NCBI GenBank assembly: GCA_030432025.1
Contig: JAUIIA010000003.1
Coordinates: 305,121-369,120 of the forward strand
Reading direction: 5' to 3'
DNA length: 64,000 bases
Source of the DNA: Alphaproteobacteria bacterium
GTDB taxonomy: Bacteria > Pseudomonadota > Alphaproteobacteria > Micavibrionales > Micavibrionaceae
Positions 1-8,432 of this stretch are shown here, piece by piece. The notes beneath the pieces are model-generated. The model saw only the letters and a program-made list of their open reading frames with translations. It was not told the origin of the DNA and did not search any database. The position numbers were made by a program, and so were the translations under genes. The stretch's first letter is position 1; each line of letters opens with the position of its first letter.

Positions 1-881
1 ATGGCGCGGTATCCGCCATTGCCGTCTTCGGCAGGGGACGTGATGTGATGCGCGTCACCGGAAAGGCCATAGCCCGTCACTTCGCCGTAGATCTTCGCGC
101 CGCGCTTTTTCGCGTGCTCGTATTCTTCCAGCACAACAACGCCTGCACCTTCACCGATAACAAAGCCATCGCGTGCATCATCCCATGGACGGGATGCCGC
201 TTCGGGGGTGTCGTTATACCCTGTTGAAAGGGCACGTGCGGCCGCAAAACCAGCAACACCCAAACGGCAAACGGCGCCTTCGGCACCGCCTGCAATCATT
301 ACATCGGCATCATCCAGTGCGATTAAACGCGCAGCATCGCCAATCGCGTGCGTACCCGTGGCACAGGCTGTAACGACCGAGTGGTTCGGTCCCTTATAGC
401 CGTATTTGATGGACACATGACCGGAGATCAGGTTGATCAAGGCCGCAGGGACAAAGAAAGGCGAAAGACGGCGTGGGCCGCGTTCATTCATAATCGTGGA
501 GGATTTATAAATCTCGTCCAGACCGCCGATACCCGAACCGATCAAAACACCTGTACGGTTGAACGCTTCATCATCTGATGGTTCCCAACCTGAATCTTTA
601 ATGGCTTCCTGCGCCGCCGCCATACCGTAAACGATAAAGATATCGACTTTGCGCTGCTCTTTCGGCGCCATGAACAAATCGGGGTTGAACGCGCCGTTGG
701 TCGGGTTTTCGTCTTCACTGCGTGGAATAATACCCGCAATCTGCGAAGGAATATCGGACACATCGAAATGTTCGATCTTCTTGATACCGCTTTTTCCAGC
801 GGTAATTTCGCTCCAGTTATGGTCAACACCCACACCAAGCGGGGAAACCATCCCCATTCCGGTAACAACGACACGTCTCAT
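1..881 (-). CDS. fabF: 3-oxoacyl-ACP synthase II FabF, 3'-truncated by window edge
   Basis: Condensing enzyme that extends acyl-ACP with malonyl-ACP in type II fatty-acid synthesis in the cytoplasm. About 293 N-terminal residues are present of the usual roughly 415; the gene runs off the left edge. The N-terminus begins MRRVVVTGMGMVSPLG, typical of KAS II. The active-site cysteine lies in VVTACATGTHAIGDAA near residue 172, and the IGEGAGVVVLEE segment of the thiolase fold follows. The two catalytic histidines would lie beyond the edge. The ATG at 881 is chosen because the family N-terminus starts there and AGGAGAT lies just upstream. It follows acpP on the same strand, the usual acpP-fabF order. 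Confidence 0.95.
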   Translation of the reverse strand, partial: MRRVVVTGMGMVSPLGVGVDHNWSEITAGKSGIKKIEHFDVSDIPSQIAGIIPRSEDENPTNGAFNPDLFMAPKEQRKVDIFIVYGMAAAQEAIKDSGWEPSDDEAFNRTGVLIGSGIGGLDEIYKSSTIMNERGPRRLSPFFVPAALINLISGHVSIKYGYKGPNHSVVTACATGTHAIGDAARLIALDDADVMIAGGAEGAVCRLGVAGFAAARALSTGYNDTPEAASRPWDDARDGFVIGEGAGVVVLEEYEHAKKRGAKIYGEVTGYGLSGDAHHITSPAEDGNGGYRA

Positions 882-955
882 TCTTTTTATCTCCTAGATG
901 CAAAGACAGCCGCACATAGCTAGCGCGGCTGACATTCTTAAGTAACTAAAAACGC

Positions 956-1195
956 TTACTCAGCAGCGTTTTCTTTGATGAAATTGATGGCATCACCGAC
1001 AGTTTGGATTTTCTCGGCAGCATCATCTGGAATTTCTACGCTGAATTCTTCTTCAAACGCCATGACCAACTCGACAGTATCGAGGGAGTCTGCGCCCAAA
1101 TCATCAATAAAGCTGGCATCTTCTTTAACTTTGTCTTCTTCGACGCCCAGATGTTCAACAACAATCTTTTTCACGCGATCGGCAATGTCACTCAT
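956..1195 (-). CDS. acpP: acyl carrier protein
   Basis: A 79-residue acidic four-helix carrier that holds growing acyl chains on a phosphopantetheine arm. The attachment serine is Ser37 in the canonical [11 protein letters not shown] motif. Length, acidity and the [16 protein letters not shown] start all match housekeeping AcpP. It sits directly upstream of fabF, with a short gap. Unusually it is separated from fabG by a HAD phosphatase, a gene on the other strand and a small membrane protein. The AcpS that would activate it is encoded at 34005-34424. Confidence 0.98.
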   Translation of the reverse strand: MSDIADRVKKIVVEHLGVEEDKVKEDASFIDDLGADSLDTVELVMAFEEEFSVEIPDDAAEKIQTVGDAINFIKENAAE

Positions 1196-1329
1196 TGTTC
1201 TTCCTTGTCTTAATTACTTGTGATTATTCGGTTTGAATGTCTTTAACAGCCCCGAACTTTACCAGCCCGCGTCCCGATTGCAAGACATTTTGTTGAATTA
1301 GCATAACCTTATGAGATTACAAACCTTTT

Positions 1330-1995
1330 TCAATATTTAGCGTGGTCCTCAATGTGGATAAGGGAATCGATGATCGCGTCTGCACCCGCGTCTTTGAGCG
1401 CTTTTGCGGCTTTTTCGGAATCATGCGACGTGCCGACATAACCCAGAACGTGGATGTCAGCGGCCCGTGCAGCCGCCACGCCTGCGGGGCTATCCTCGAT
1501 AATCAGGGTGTTTTCGGGCTTGGTCTGCATCTTATCGCAGGCAAACAGGAATAAATCGGGCGCAGGCTTTGGTTTTTCGACCTGAATCTTGGTAAAAATG
1601 CGCTCTTCGCCGAAATAATCGAACAATCCGGTCACGGTAAGGCTTTTAATGACGTTGTTCCGCTCGCCGTTTGACCCTACACACATCTGATGACGGGTTG
1701 AAAGTGTGTTCAGCACGACATCGGCGTGCGGCGCGGCCTCGAAATCGTGATTCATCTTGTCATTCGCGATACGGATATAACGTTCGATAATGTCATCGGG
1801 CATTTTCTCGCCGTGATGCTCTTCCAGCGTATGGCGGATGGTGCTCCAGCTTTGCCCCGTAAACCGCTCCATACAGAGCTCGGGCGTATATTCGGCATAG
1901 CCGATCTCGTTCAGCAACTCTGAAGTAATGGAGTTATAGAGATATTCGCTATCGACGAGCGTGCCGTCGCAATCAAAGATAATCAGGTGGTGCAT
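1330..1995 (-). CDS. HAD-superfamily phosphatase, beta-phosphoglucomutase-like
   Basis: A 221-residue cytoplasmic HAD hydrolase. Motif I is FDCDGTLVD, with nucleophile Asp8 and acid/base Asp10. A helical cap follows, then the Ser/Gly motif (VGSNGE), a conserved Lys (VEKPKPAPDLFL) and the terminal acidic motif IIEDSPAGVAAA. This layout is that of the phosphoglycolate phosphatase / beta-phosphoglucomutase subfamily with a C1 cap. The substrate cannot be read from sequence. It interrupts the usual fabG-acpP neighbourhood and is transcribed toward acpP. A divergent secreted-protein gene begins 40 bases upstream. Confidence 0.85.
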   Translation of the reverse strand: MHHLIIFDCDGTLVDSEYLYNSITSELLNEIGYAEYTPELCMERFTGQSWSTIRHTLEEHHGEKMPDDIIERYIRIANDKMNHDFEAAPHADVVLNTLSTRHQMCVGSNGERNNVIKSLTVTGLFDYFGEERIFTKIQVEKPKPAPDLFLFACDKMQTKPENTLIIEDSPAGVAAARAADIHVLGYVGTSHDSEKAAKALKDAGADAIIDSLIHIEDHAKY

Positions 1996-2035
1996 AATCT
2001 GCTACACTATATAGGTGGGAACAAAGGGAGAGGAA

Positions 2036-2614
2036 ATGAAAATTCGTAAATTTCTGGCAATTGCCTGTTTATCTTTATGCATCGTCGCGCCGGTTAGTGC
2101 GCAGGACATGACGCTCGATGAAGCCTATATGCAGGTCCATAACAAGCAGCGCAAACCCTATAACCCCGAACAAACACATATATCGGCACCAGATGCCAAA
2201 TATCTCGATCATTACTTCTTCGCCGCTGATCTGGCGATGCGGGCGCGGGTCATGACTTTGCGTCACTTCAACGGGCAGGCCCGTGCCATGAGCACGGAGC
2301 GCTATAACAAGGAAATCGACAGCATTGTCGAAAGTTTCAATATGATCGACACGCCTTCACATCTTCGTAAACCCGAAGCATTGCTGATTCAGGCGATCCG
2401 CGACCAGCAGGAATTTTTTAATGAATGGAGAAACGCCGAAGGCACACCGCGCTACGAGCAATTAAAGAAAAACTATCTCAGTCACCCGAAAGTGGTCAGC
2501 TCGCATAGATTGTTGATTGCGGCCTACAGCTTGCTGAAACGGCAATACCCCAGAGAGACCGCCGCCAACCAGCAGTCTTTCTATGATCACTTATGTGCGC
2601 TTGATTTTATTTAG
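2036..2614 (+). CDS. secreted protein of unknown function
   Basis: A 192-residue product whose family I do not recognise. The N-terminus (MKIRKFLAIACLSLCIVAPVSAQ) is a clear Sec signal peptide, with likely signal peptidase I cleavage after VSA. The mature part looks helical and polar, with no cysteines or metal motifs. The ATG at 2036 is preferred over an in-frame ATG at 2015 because AGGGAGAGG lies just before it and the signal peptide starts there. It diverges from the HAD phosphatase and is the only plus-strand gene inside the fatty-acid cluster. Probably periplasmic; function unknown. Confidence 0.7.
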   Translation: MKIRKFLAIACLSLCIVAPVSAQDMTLDEAYMQVHNKQRKPYNPEQTHISAPDAKYLDHYFFAADLAMRARVMTLRHFNGQARAMSTERYNKEIDSIVESFNMIDTPSHLRKPEALLIQAIRDQQEFFNEWRNAEGTPRYEQLKKNYLSHPKVVSSHRLLIAAYSLLKRQYPRETAANQQSFYDHLCALDFI

Positions 2615-2849
2615 TTTCATTAGGTGCGGTTAAGTGAATTTTTGTAACAAAAAGGCAAAGCTGGTTTAGCATCAAAAAAGCGCTGGCCCCTAATCCTAGA
2701 CCTGTAAGATCTGCTAAAGCTCCAGTCGGAATATCTAACCCAAAAAACTTGAGTACGTAAGAAACCAAGACAAGCAGTATTACGGTTTGCAAAACAATTA
2801 TATTTGCCAATGTTAGAAAATTCGTAAGCTTTACAGCAAAGGCTTTCAT
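2607..2849 (-). CDS. small inner-membrane protein, unknown
   Basis: An 80-residue protein with two hydrophobic stretches, about residues 14-36 (IIVLQTVILLVLVSYVL) and 48-70 (LTGLGLGASAFLMLNQLC). The short C-terminus is charged, which suggests a two-helix membrane protein. AAAGGGAAAAAAG precedes the start, a reasonable ribosome binding site. The 3' end overlaps the convergent secreted-protein gene by 8 bases. It follows fabG by 11 bases and may be cotranscribed with it. The gene is richer in A+T than fabG. I do not recognise the family. Confidence 0.55.
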   Translation of the reverse strand: MKAFAVKLTNFLTLANIIVLQTVILLVLVSYVLKFFGLDIPTGALADLTGLGLGASAFLMLNQLCLFVTKIHLTAPNETK

Positions 2850-2860
2850 CTTTTTTCCCT

Positions 2861-3598
2861 TTATATCATGGCCATGCCGCCATTCACATGAATGGTCTGG
2901 CCTGTGACATATGCGGCTTCATCGGACGCAAGGAACACAACCGCTGCGGCGATGTCTTCGGATGAACCCATCTTACCCGCAGGAATAGTCGAATTGATTT
3001 TCGCTTTTTGTTCATCATTCAAGGCGTCGGTCATCGCTGTGGCAATAAAGCCGGGCGCGACGCAGTTGATCGTAATGCCGCGGCTTGCAACTTCCGCCGC
3101 CATCGCCTTGCTCCACCCGATCATACCGGCTTTGGATGCAACATAGTTACACTGGCCGGGGTTACCCGTCACACCCACAACAGATGCGATGTTGATCACG
3201 CGACCGCTACGGCGTTTCATCATTCCGCGTTGCAGGGCCTTGGCGAGTTTGAATGTCGATGTCAGGTTCACATCCAGAACCGTCTGCCAGTCTTCATCAC
3301 TCATGCGCATGGACAAACCGTCACGTGTCAGGCCCGCATTATTCACCAGAATATCCACCTGACCCATTTCCTCTTCGGCGCGTTTGGCCAATTCGGCAGC
3401 GGCCTCACCGCTTGAAAGGTCAGCCGTCAGAACGCTCACACGATCGCCCAGCTCGTTGGCGAGTGCTTCCAGCTTGTCTGTATTACGGCCCGAAATGCCG
3501 ACATGTGCACCGGCACCGTGCAATGCTTTTGCAATCGCACCGCCAATACCGCCTGTTGCACCTGTGACGAGGGCTGTCTTACCGCTTAAATCAAACAT
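2861..3598 (-). CDS. fabG: 3-oxoacyl-ACP reductase FabG
   Basis: NADPH-dependent beta-ketoacyl-ACP reductase, the first reduction of each fatty-acid elongation cycle. The 245-residue length is standard. The Rossmann nucleotide motif TGATGGIG lies near residue 12, followed by the NNAG motif and the catalytic Ser...YVASK tyrosine/lysine pair. The C-terminal VTGQTIHVNGGMAMI is characteristic of FabG rather than a generic short-chain dehydrogenase. It lies two bases downstream of fabD, so the two are probably cotranscribed and translationally coupled. Confidence 0.97.
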   Translation of the reverse strand: MFDLSGKTALVTGATGGIGGAIAKALHGAGAHVGISGRNTDKLEALANELGDRVSVLTADLSSGEAAAELAKRAEEEMGQVDILVNNAGLTRDGLSMRMSDEDWQTVLDVNLTSTFKLAKALQRGMMKRRSGRVINIASVVGVTGNPGQCNYVASKAGMIGWSKAMAAEVASRGITINCVAPGFIATAMTDALNDEQKAKINSTIPAGKMGSSEDIAAAVVFLASDEAAYVTGQTIHVNGGMAMI

Positions 3599-3600
3599 AT

Positions 3601-4548
3601 TTAACCTTTCAGTTTTTCAATCAGTGTCTCGATATCTTCGGGATTTTCAGCATTCATGCAAGTGATCTCTTTATCAATCCGGCGGATCAGTCCACACAAC
3701 ACTTTGCCCGAACCCAGCTCGACTATCTCTTCGACGCCAAGCTCTTTCATGTTCAGCACGGATTCGCGCCAGCGCACCATGCCTGTCACCTGATCGACCA
3801 GCAATTTACGGATCTGGTCGGGGTCTTCGGTTGGTTCCGCTGTCACGTTCGCAACGACAGGGACAAGCGGAGCTTTCATATCGGTTTCAGCCAGAGCTTC
3901 TTGCATCGCATCGGCGGCCGGACCCATCAATGCGCAGTGGAATGGCGCGGATACAGGCAGGATCACCGCACGTTTTGCGCCTTGCTCGGATGCCAGATCA
4001 ACCGCACGCGCAACCGCGTCCTTGTGGCCACTGACCACGACCTGACCAACGGAGTTATCATTGGCGGCGGCACAAACCTGATCTTTTGCCGCATCGCTGG
4101 CGATCTGCTCGACTTCTTCGAAAGACAGCCCCAAAACGGCTGCCATCGAACCGACACCAACAGGCACGGCTTTTTGCATCGCCTGACCGCGCAGCTTCAA
4201 AAGACGCGCCGCATCAGTAATAGAGAACGTCTCGGCCGCCGTAAGCGCCGAATATTCACCCAAAGAGTGGCCGGCGACATATTTTATAGCGTCCTTAAAA
4301 TCGATTCCGCCCTGTTTTTTCAGCACCTGAACAACGGCCATAGAAACGGCCATTAAGGCTGGCTGTGTGTTCTCGGTCAGGTTCAAGTCCTCTTCGGGCC
4401 CCTCAAACATCATTTTGGAGAGATTTTGTGACAATGATTCGTCGATTTCTTCGAAAACTTCGCGGGCTTCGGCAAACGTGTCATACAATTGTCGGCCCAT
4501 ACCCACAGCCTGTGAGCCTTGTCCGGGGAAGATAAATGCGCGTGTCAT
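3601..4548 (-). CDS. fabD: malonyl-CoA:ACP transacylase FabD
   Basis: Transfers malonyl from CoA to ACP to supply the elongation steps of fatty-acid synthesis. The 315 residues begin MTRAFIFPGQGSQAVGMG, and the catalytic serine is Ser95 in VAGHSLGEYSAL. The second active-site histidine lies in VSAPFHCALM. The open frame extends 39 codons upstream, but the ATG at 4548 is where family homology begins and an AAGGAG sits about 10 bases before it. It heads the fabD-fabG block; the 280 bases upstream are A+T-rich and probably hold the promoter. Confidence 0.96.
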   Translation of the reverse strand: MTRAFIFPGQGSQAVGMGRQLYDTFAEAREVFEEIDESLSQNLSKMMFEGPEEDLNLTENTQPALMAVSMAVVQVLKKQGGIDFKDAIKYVAGHSLGEYSALTAAETFSITDAARLLKLRGQAMQKAVPVGVGSMAAVLGLSFEEVEQIASDAAKDQVCAAANDNSVGQVVVSGHKDAVARAVDLASEQGAKRAVILPVSAPFHCALMGPAADAMQEALAETDMKAPLVPVVANVTAEPTEDPDQIRKLLVDQVTGMVRWRESVLNMKELGVEEIVELGSGKVLCGLIRRIDKEITCMNAENPEDIETLIEKLKG

Positions 4549-4827
4549 ATAGTGTTTTACTCCTTGGTTTGTCTTTTTTATTAGAGAAATATAATGTCCT
4601 AAATTAGAAAAAGACTTTAATTTTATATCGCTTCGCACAACAAAAATTGCAATAAAAGTTTGCAAATATTATGCGGCTATGAGATTTTAATCTCCTACTG
4701 CACATTTTTATTGAGTTTTTTAACCGGGATAACAAGTCCTTTTTTGAAATCCCGGCGAAGTGCGTTTTTGACCTGTGCATTAAAGAATTAGAGCAAACAA
4801 ACATATTTTAGGGAGAGAAGATATTAT

Positions 4828-5154
4828 ATGACGGAAAACATTCACCATCGTATTAAACACTTGATTGAAGAGACGAATGACGCATTCGAAAGCTGTGCAG
4901 GATGCATGAATATTGATTACGCCGCTTTTGCATCCATGCGTTTACCGGAATTCAAAGAATTGCTGAACAAGCCTGATATGACCGGCAATGAGTTGCGCCG
5001 CATTTTACGCGAGGGAAGACGCTCGCATAAAACGACTAACCCTGACGGTTGCTGGGCGACATTTATTGCCCATCACATTTCCAAAAGCACGAACCAGAAC
5101 ACACAAGAAGCCTTCGAGTATGGTCTGGACAAGGTTTACAACAAAAAACCTTGA
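4828..5154 (+). CDS. hypothetical protein, 108 residues
   Basis: A small soluble protein whose family I do not recognise. It starts after a good ribosome binding site (GGGAGAG). It contains a CAGC cysteine pair near residue 18, one more Cys near residue 73 in DGCWATF, and a basic helix (NELRRILREGRRS) around residues 52-64. No signal peptide or membrane span is visible. It stands alone between the divergent fabD and the rpsF operon, whose promoter begins at its stop codon. Nothing about function can be inferred. Confidence 0.6.
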   Translation: MTENIHHRIKHLIEETNDAFESCAGCMNIDYAAFASMRLPEFKELLNKPDMTGNELRRILREGRRSHKTTNPDGCWATFIAHHISKSTNQNTQEAFEYGLDKVYNKKP

Positions 5155-5180
5155 TTTATCGCGCCTTTTAAGTCTATATA
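5151..5180 (+). promoter_or_regulatory. candidate promoter of the rpsF operon
   Basis: TTGATT at 5151-5156 and TATATA at 5175-5180 are separated by 18 bases, a fair sigma-70 match. Transcription would start near 5187, giving a leader of about 100 bases that contains the hairpin at 5191-5231. The -35 overlaps the end of the preceding gene. Confidence 0.5.
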
Positions 5181-5190
5181 CCCGCATACT

Positions 5191-5231
5191 TAATCAACCT
5201 CGCTGACTGTAACGTACAGTCAGCTTGATTA
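5191..5231 (+). promoter_or_regulatory. long hairpin in the rpsF mRNA leader
   Basis: A perfect 10-base inverted repeat (GCTGACTGTA / TACAGTCAGC) with a three-base ACG loop is extended by TAATCAA / TTGATTA. Four unpaired bases (CCTC) form a bulge on the 5' side. This makes about 17 base pairs in a 41-base element and is not followed by a T-run. Position suggests autogenous control of the S6/S18 operon, which is known in many bacteria. I cannot confirm it matches that RNA family; a DNA operator is the alternative. Confidence 0.55.
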
Positions 5232-5289
5232 TGACCCTGATTTCAATGAGGAAAGAACGGGTTATAAGGCAACTCATGAGGAGAAAAAT

Positions 5290-5676
5290 ATGCCTGTATA
5301 TGAAACCGTGTTTTTGGCACGGCAGGACCTGAGTGAAAAACAGGTCAACGACATCACTGAAAAATATTCCGACGTCATCAAAAAAGACGGCGGTAAAATC
5401 CTGAAAACAGAACAATGGGGCCTGCGCACGCTGGCTTACAAAATCAACAAGGCCCGCAAGGCACACTATGTACTTGTTGAGTTTGATGCACCCGGTACGA
5501 CAGTAATCGAGCTTGAGCGTTTGCTCCGCCTCGACGAAGATATCATGCGTTCATTGTCCCTTCGCTTGGACGAGCCGACTGAAGGCGCGTCTATAATGAT
5601 GGGCGGCGATAAAGACCGTGATGACGACCGCAAAGATCGTAAATCAGATAAATCAGACAAGAAGGAAGCCGCATAA
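5290..5676 (+). CDS. rpsF: 30S ribosomal protein S6
   Basis: S6 binds the central domain of 16S rRNA together with S18. The 128 residues begin [19 protein letters not shown], and the conserved [25 protein letters not shown] core follows. The C-terminal 25 residues are a charged Asp/Lys/Arg tail common in alphaproteobacterial S6. A strong GAGGAG lies before the start. The stop overlaps the rpsR start by one base, implying coupled translation at the required equal stoichiometry. A stable hairpin lies in the leader. Confidence 0.97.
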   Translation: MPVYETVFLARQDLSEKQVNDITEKYSDVIKKDGGKILKTEQWGLRTLAYKINKARKAHYVLVEFDAPGTTVIELERLLRLDEDIMRSLSLRLDEPTEGASIMMGGDKDRDDDRKDRKSDKSDKKEAA

Positions 5677-5966
5677 TGTCACCTGCAGATGTACCTACAG
5701 TAAAGCGCCCGTTTTTCCGTCGTAAGAAAACATGTCCTTTCACAGGCCCGAATGCGCCTGCGATTGACTGGAAAGACACAAAAACGTTGAGCCGTTACAT
5801 TTCCGAGCGCGGAAAAATTGTTCCTAGCCGTATCACGGCCGTATCCCAGAAAAAACAGCGTGAGCTGGCCAAAGCCATCAAACGCGCACGTTTCATGGGC
5901 CTGCTGCCATATGTTCAAACCGAAAGCGAAGGGCCTCGTCACCAGTCACGTGGCAGACGCTCTTAA
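5676..5966 (+). CDS. rpsR: 30S ribosomal protein S18
   Basis: A small basic protein, partner of S6 on the 16S rRNA platform. The 96 residues include the conserved [24 protein letters not shown] and the [21 protein letters not shown] core. The N-terminus is short and the C-terminus basic (SRGRRS). It starts on the last base of the rpsF stop, so the pair is translationally coupled, and rplI follows after about 20 bases. Confidence 0.97.
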   Translation: MSPADVPTVKRPFFRRKKTCPFTGPNAPAIDWKDTKTLSRYISERGKIVPSRITAVSQKKQRELAKAIKRARFMGLLPYVQTESEGPRHQSRGRRS

Positions 5967-5986
5967 GACTTTTAAGGAGAATATAA

Positions 5987-6790
5987 ATGTCTACACAAGT
6001 TATCCTATTGGAACGCGTTGAGAAGCTCGGTGAGCTTGGCGACGTTGTGAATGTAAAGCCGGGTTACGCCCGTAATTACCTGTTGCCGCAAAAGAAAGCT
6101 TTGCGCGCCAGCAAATCCAACATTGCCTATTTCGAAGGGCAGAAAAAGCAGCTTGAAGCTGATAACGAAAAGCAGAAGAAAGAAGCTGAGAAGACAGCCA
6201 AGAAGATCGAAGGTGCTATCGTATCCTTGATCCGCGCGGCTTCTGAAAGCGGACAGCTTTACGGTTCAGTAAACTCTCGTGACATCGCCAACGGCTTGTC
6301 CGAGAAAACAGGCGAAGACATCGCCCGTTCAATGGTGAAAGTGAACCAGAACTACAAGCTGATCGGTCTGTTCCCTGTGAATGTCCAGCTTCACCCGGAA
6401 GTTATTGTTGAAGTAACAATCAACATTGCGCGTTCCGACGAAGAAGCCGAGACACAAGAGAAAACAGGTAAGGCGCTTATCGCTGATTCTGAAGAGACAG
6501 TCGAAGAAGTTATGGCTGAAGCCGAAGCTGAAATCGAAGCGATCGAAGAAGAAGCATTGGCCGAAGTCCTCGAAGAGGGCGCTTTGGAAGCTGAAAAAGA
6601 GCGTCAGGCTGAAGCTGCTGAAGAAGCTGCTGAAGAAGCCAAGAAAGCTGAAGAGCGCGCTGCTAAAAAAGCTGAAAAAGACGCTGCGAAAGCTGCTGAA
6701 GAAGCCGCTGCTGCTGAGGAAGCCGAAGCTGCTGAAGGTGCAGAAGAAGCACCGGCTGAAGAAGCTGCCGAAGAAGACAAAGCCGAATAA
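5987..6790 (+). CDS. rplI: 50S ribosomal protein L9 with long acidic/Ala-rich tail
   Basis: L9 binds 23S rRNA near the L1 stalk. Residues 1-145 are a normal L9: MSTQVILLERVEKLGELGD, VKPGYARNYLLP, then the connecting helix and C-terminal domain. The protein continues for another 120 residues or so of almost pure Glu/Ala/Lys (AEAAEEAAEEAKKAEE and similar), probably a long helix. Standard L9 is about 150 residues, so the product (267) is nearly double. The underlying DNA is a degenerate GAAGCT-type repeat. A terminator hairpin follows at 6821-6852. Confidence 0.95.
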   Translation: MSTQVILLERVEKLGELGDVVNVKPGYARNYLLPQKKALRASKSNIAYFEGQKKQLEADNEKQKKEAEKTAKKIEGAIVSLIRAASESGQLYGSVNSRDIANGLSEKTGEDIARSMVKVNQNYKLIGLFPVNVQLHPEVIVEVTINIARSDEEAETQEKTGKALIADSEETVEEVMAEAEAEIEAIEEEALAEVLEEGALEAEKERQAEAAEEAAEEAKKAEERAAKKAEKDAAKAAEEAAAAEEAEAAEGAEEAPAEEAAEEDKAE

Positions 6791-6820
6791 GCTTTTCTCT
6801 TTTAAGTCGAAATTCGAAAC

Positions 6821-6852
6821 AAAGCCTGCCACTTATGTGCGCAGGCTTTTTT
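6821..6852 (+). terminator. intrinsic terminator after rplI
   Basis: AAAGCCTGC and GCAGGCTTT form a 9-bp stem followed by a T-run, ending the rpsF-rpsR-rplI transcript. Confidence 0.85.
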
Positions 6853-6913
6853 CATCCCCGTTATTCACACCCTGTAATGCGCACATTTATGGAACTTTTT
6901 TTTGCAGCTCAGT

Positions 6914-8428
6914 ATGCTGTGTCTCATGGTTCAAGATATTGCGTTACAAAATGCCGGCGATGCACAGCACGGCGATAAAGAGTCTCCCGCATTCCGAATG
7001 CTGCCGCACAATAATGATGCGGAGCAGGGGCTGCTCGGTACATTACTAATCGATAACCGCACGGTGGAAAAAATCGGCGACTTCCTGAAAGCCGATCATT
7101 TTTTCGTGCCCGCCCACCAGCGCATTTTTGAAGCGATCCAGAAATTGATCGACCGCGGCCAGAACGCGAGTCCCGTGACATTGAAAAATTATTTCGATGA
7201 TGATGAGGACCTCAAGGACGTCGGTGGTTCGATGTATCTGGCCGACCTTGCTGCCAATGTTGTCACGGTTATTAACGCAGCTGATTATGCGCGTACCATT
7301 TACGAACTGCACCTTCGCCGCCAGCTTATCTCGCTGGGTGAGGATGTTGTGAATGAAGCCTATGCGCACGATCTTGATTCCGATGCGTTGAACACGATCG
7401 AACATGCCGAAGCGCGCCTGTTCGAGCTTGCCGAAACCGGCGATGTTAAAGGCGGTTTTGTCACACTTCGTGATTCTGTTCTGACTGCGATTGAGCATGC
7501 TGAAAAAGCATATAAATCAGACGGCCACGTTACGGGCGTGACATCAGGATTGATCGATGTCGATAAAAAACTCGGTGGCTTTCAACCCTCCGACCTTCTT
7601 ATTCTTGCCGGACGTCCTTCCATGGGTAAGACCGCGCTGGCGGTGAACTGGGCGTTTAATGCCGCCAAAGCCTACGCCGAAAGCGGCGGTACAGAAGGCG
7701 GACGCGTTGCGTTCTTCTCTCTCGAGATGGCAGCCGAGCAGCTCGCCGGACGTATCCTGTCCGAGCAATCGGGAATTTCTGGTGATGCCATCCGTAAGGG
7801 GAACATCAAACAGGAAGATTTCCGTGCCTTCGTTGAAGCCTCACAACGCATGTCGCAGGTCCCGCTTTACATCGATGATACACCTGCGCTGTCCATCAGT
7901 GCTGTGCGTACACGTTCCCGTCGATTGATGCGCCAGCACGGTCTGGACATGCTGGTGGTTGACTATTTGCAGCTCCTACGCGGTAACGGCTCCAAACGCG
8001 GACAGGAAAACCGTGTGCAGGAAGTCTCCGAAATTACCCAGGGCCTCAAAGCCATTGCCAAGGAATTGAACATCCCCGTGATCGCGCTGTCCCAGCTCTC
8101 TCGTCAGGTTGAACAACGCGAAGATAAGCGCCCGCAACTGTCTGACTTGCGTGAATCAGGTTCGATCGAGCAGGACGCGGACGTGGTTATGTTCGTTTAC
8201 CGTGAGGAATATTACCTGTCACGAACCGAGCCGGAACCGGGTACGGAAAACCACATGAAGTGGCAGGAATCCATGGAACGCGCACATAATATCGGTGAAT
8301 GTATTGTTGCAAAACAAAGACACGGCCCCATCGGAGCCGTGAAGATGTTCTTTGATCCGAACCTTACAAGGTTCTCTGATCTTGATCCGAACCACCTCGC
8401 CCATTTCGGGGACGGGTTCGGCGAATAA
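6914..8428 (+). CDS. dnaB: replicative DNA helicase DnaB
   Basis: Hexameric 5'-3' helicase of the replication fork. The N-terminal primase-interaction domain (AEQGLLGTLLIDNRTVEKI) precedes a RecA-like ATPase with Walker A GRPSMGKTALA, Walker B LDMLVVDYLQLL and the conserved ALSQLSRQVEQR and DLRESGSIEQDADVVMF motifs. No strong ribosome binding site is visible. ATG codons at 6914 and 6926 are both possible (504 or 500 residues), and both precede the conserved region. The position after rpsF-rpsR-rplI is the standard alphaproteobacterial order; alr, the usual next gene, is displaced by a large antisense gene. Confidence 0.96.
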   Translation: MLCLMVQDIALQNAGDAQHGDKESPAFRMLPHNNDAEQGLLGTLLIDNRTVEKIGDFLKADHFFVPAHQRIFEAIQKLIDRGQNASPVTLKNYFDDDEDLKDVGGSMYLADLAANVVTVINAADYARTIYELHLRRQLISLGEDVVNEAYAHDLDSDALNTIEHAEARLFELAETGDVKGGFVTLRDSVLTAIEHAEKAYKSDGHVTGVTSGLIDVDKKLGGFQPSDLLILAGRPSMGKTALAVNWAFNAAKAYAESGGTEGGRVAFFSLEMAAEQLAGRILSEQSGISGDAIRKGNIKQEDFRAFVEASQRMSQVPLYIDDTPALSISAVRTRSRRLMRQHGLDMLVVDYLQLLRGNGSKRGQENRVQEVSEITQGLKAIAKELNIPVIALSQLSRQVEQREDKRPQLSDLRESGSIEQDADVVMFVYREEYYLSRTEPEPGTENHMKWQESMERAHNIGECIVAKQRHGPIGAVKMFFDPNLTRFSDLDPNHLAHFGDGFGE

Positions 8429-8432
8429 TTTA

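Noticed and set aside
6426..7049. Lys/Leu-rich 207-codon reading frame over the rplI tail
   Set aside because: It is a frame-shadow of the GAAGCT-type repeats in the L9 tail and crosses the terminator and the start of dnaB.
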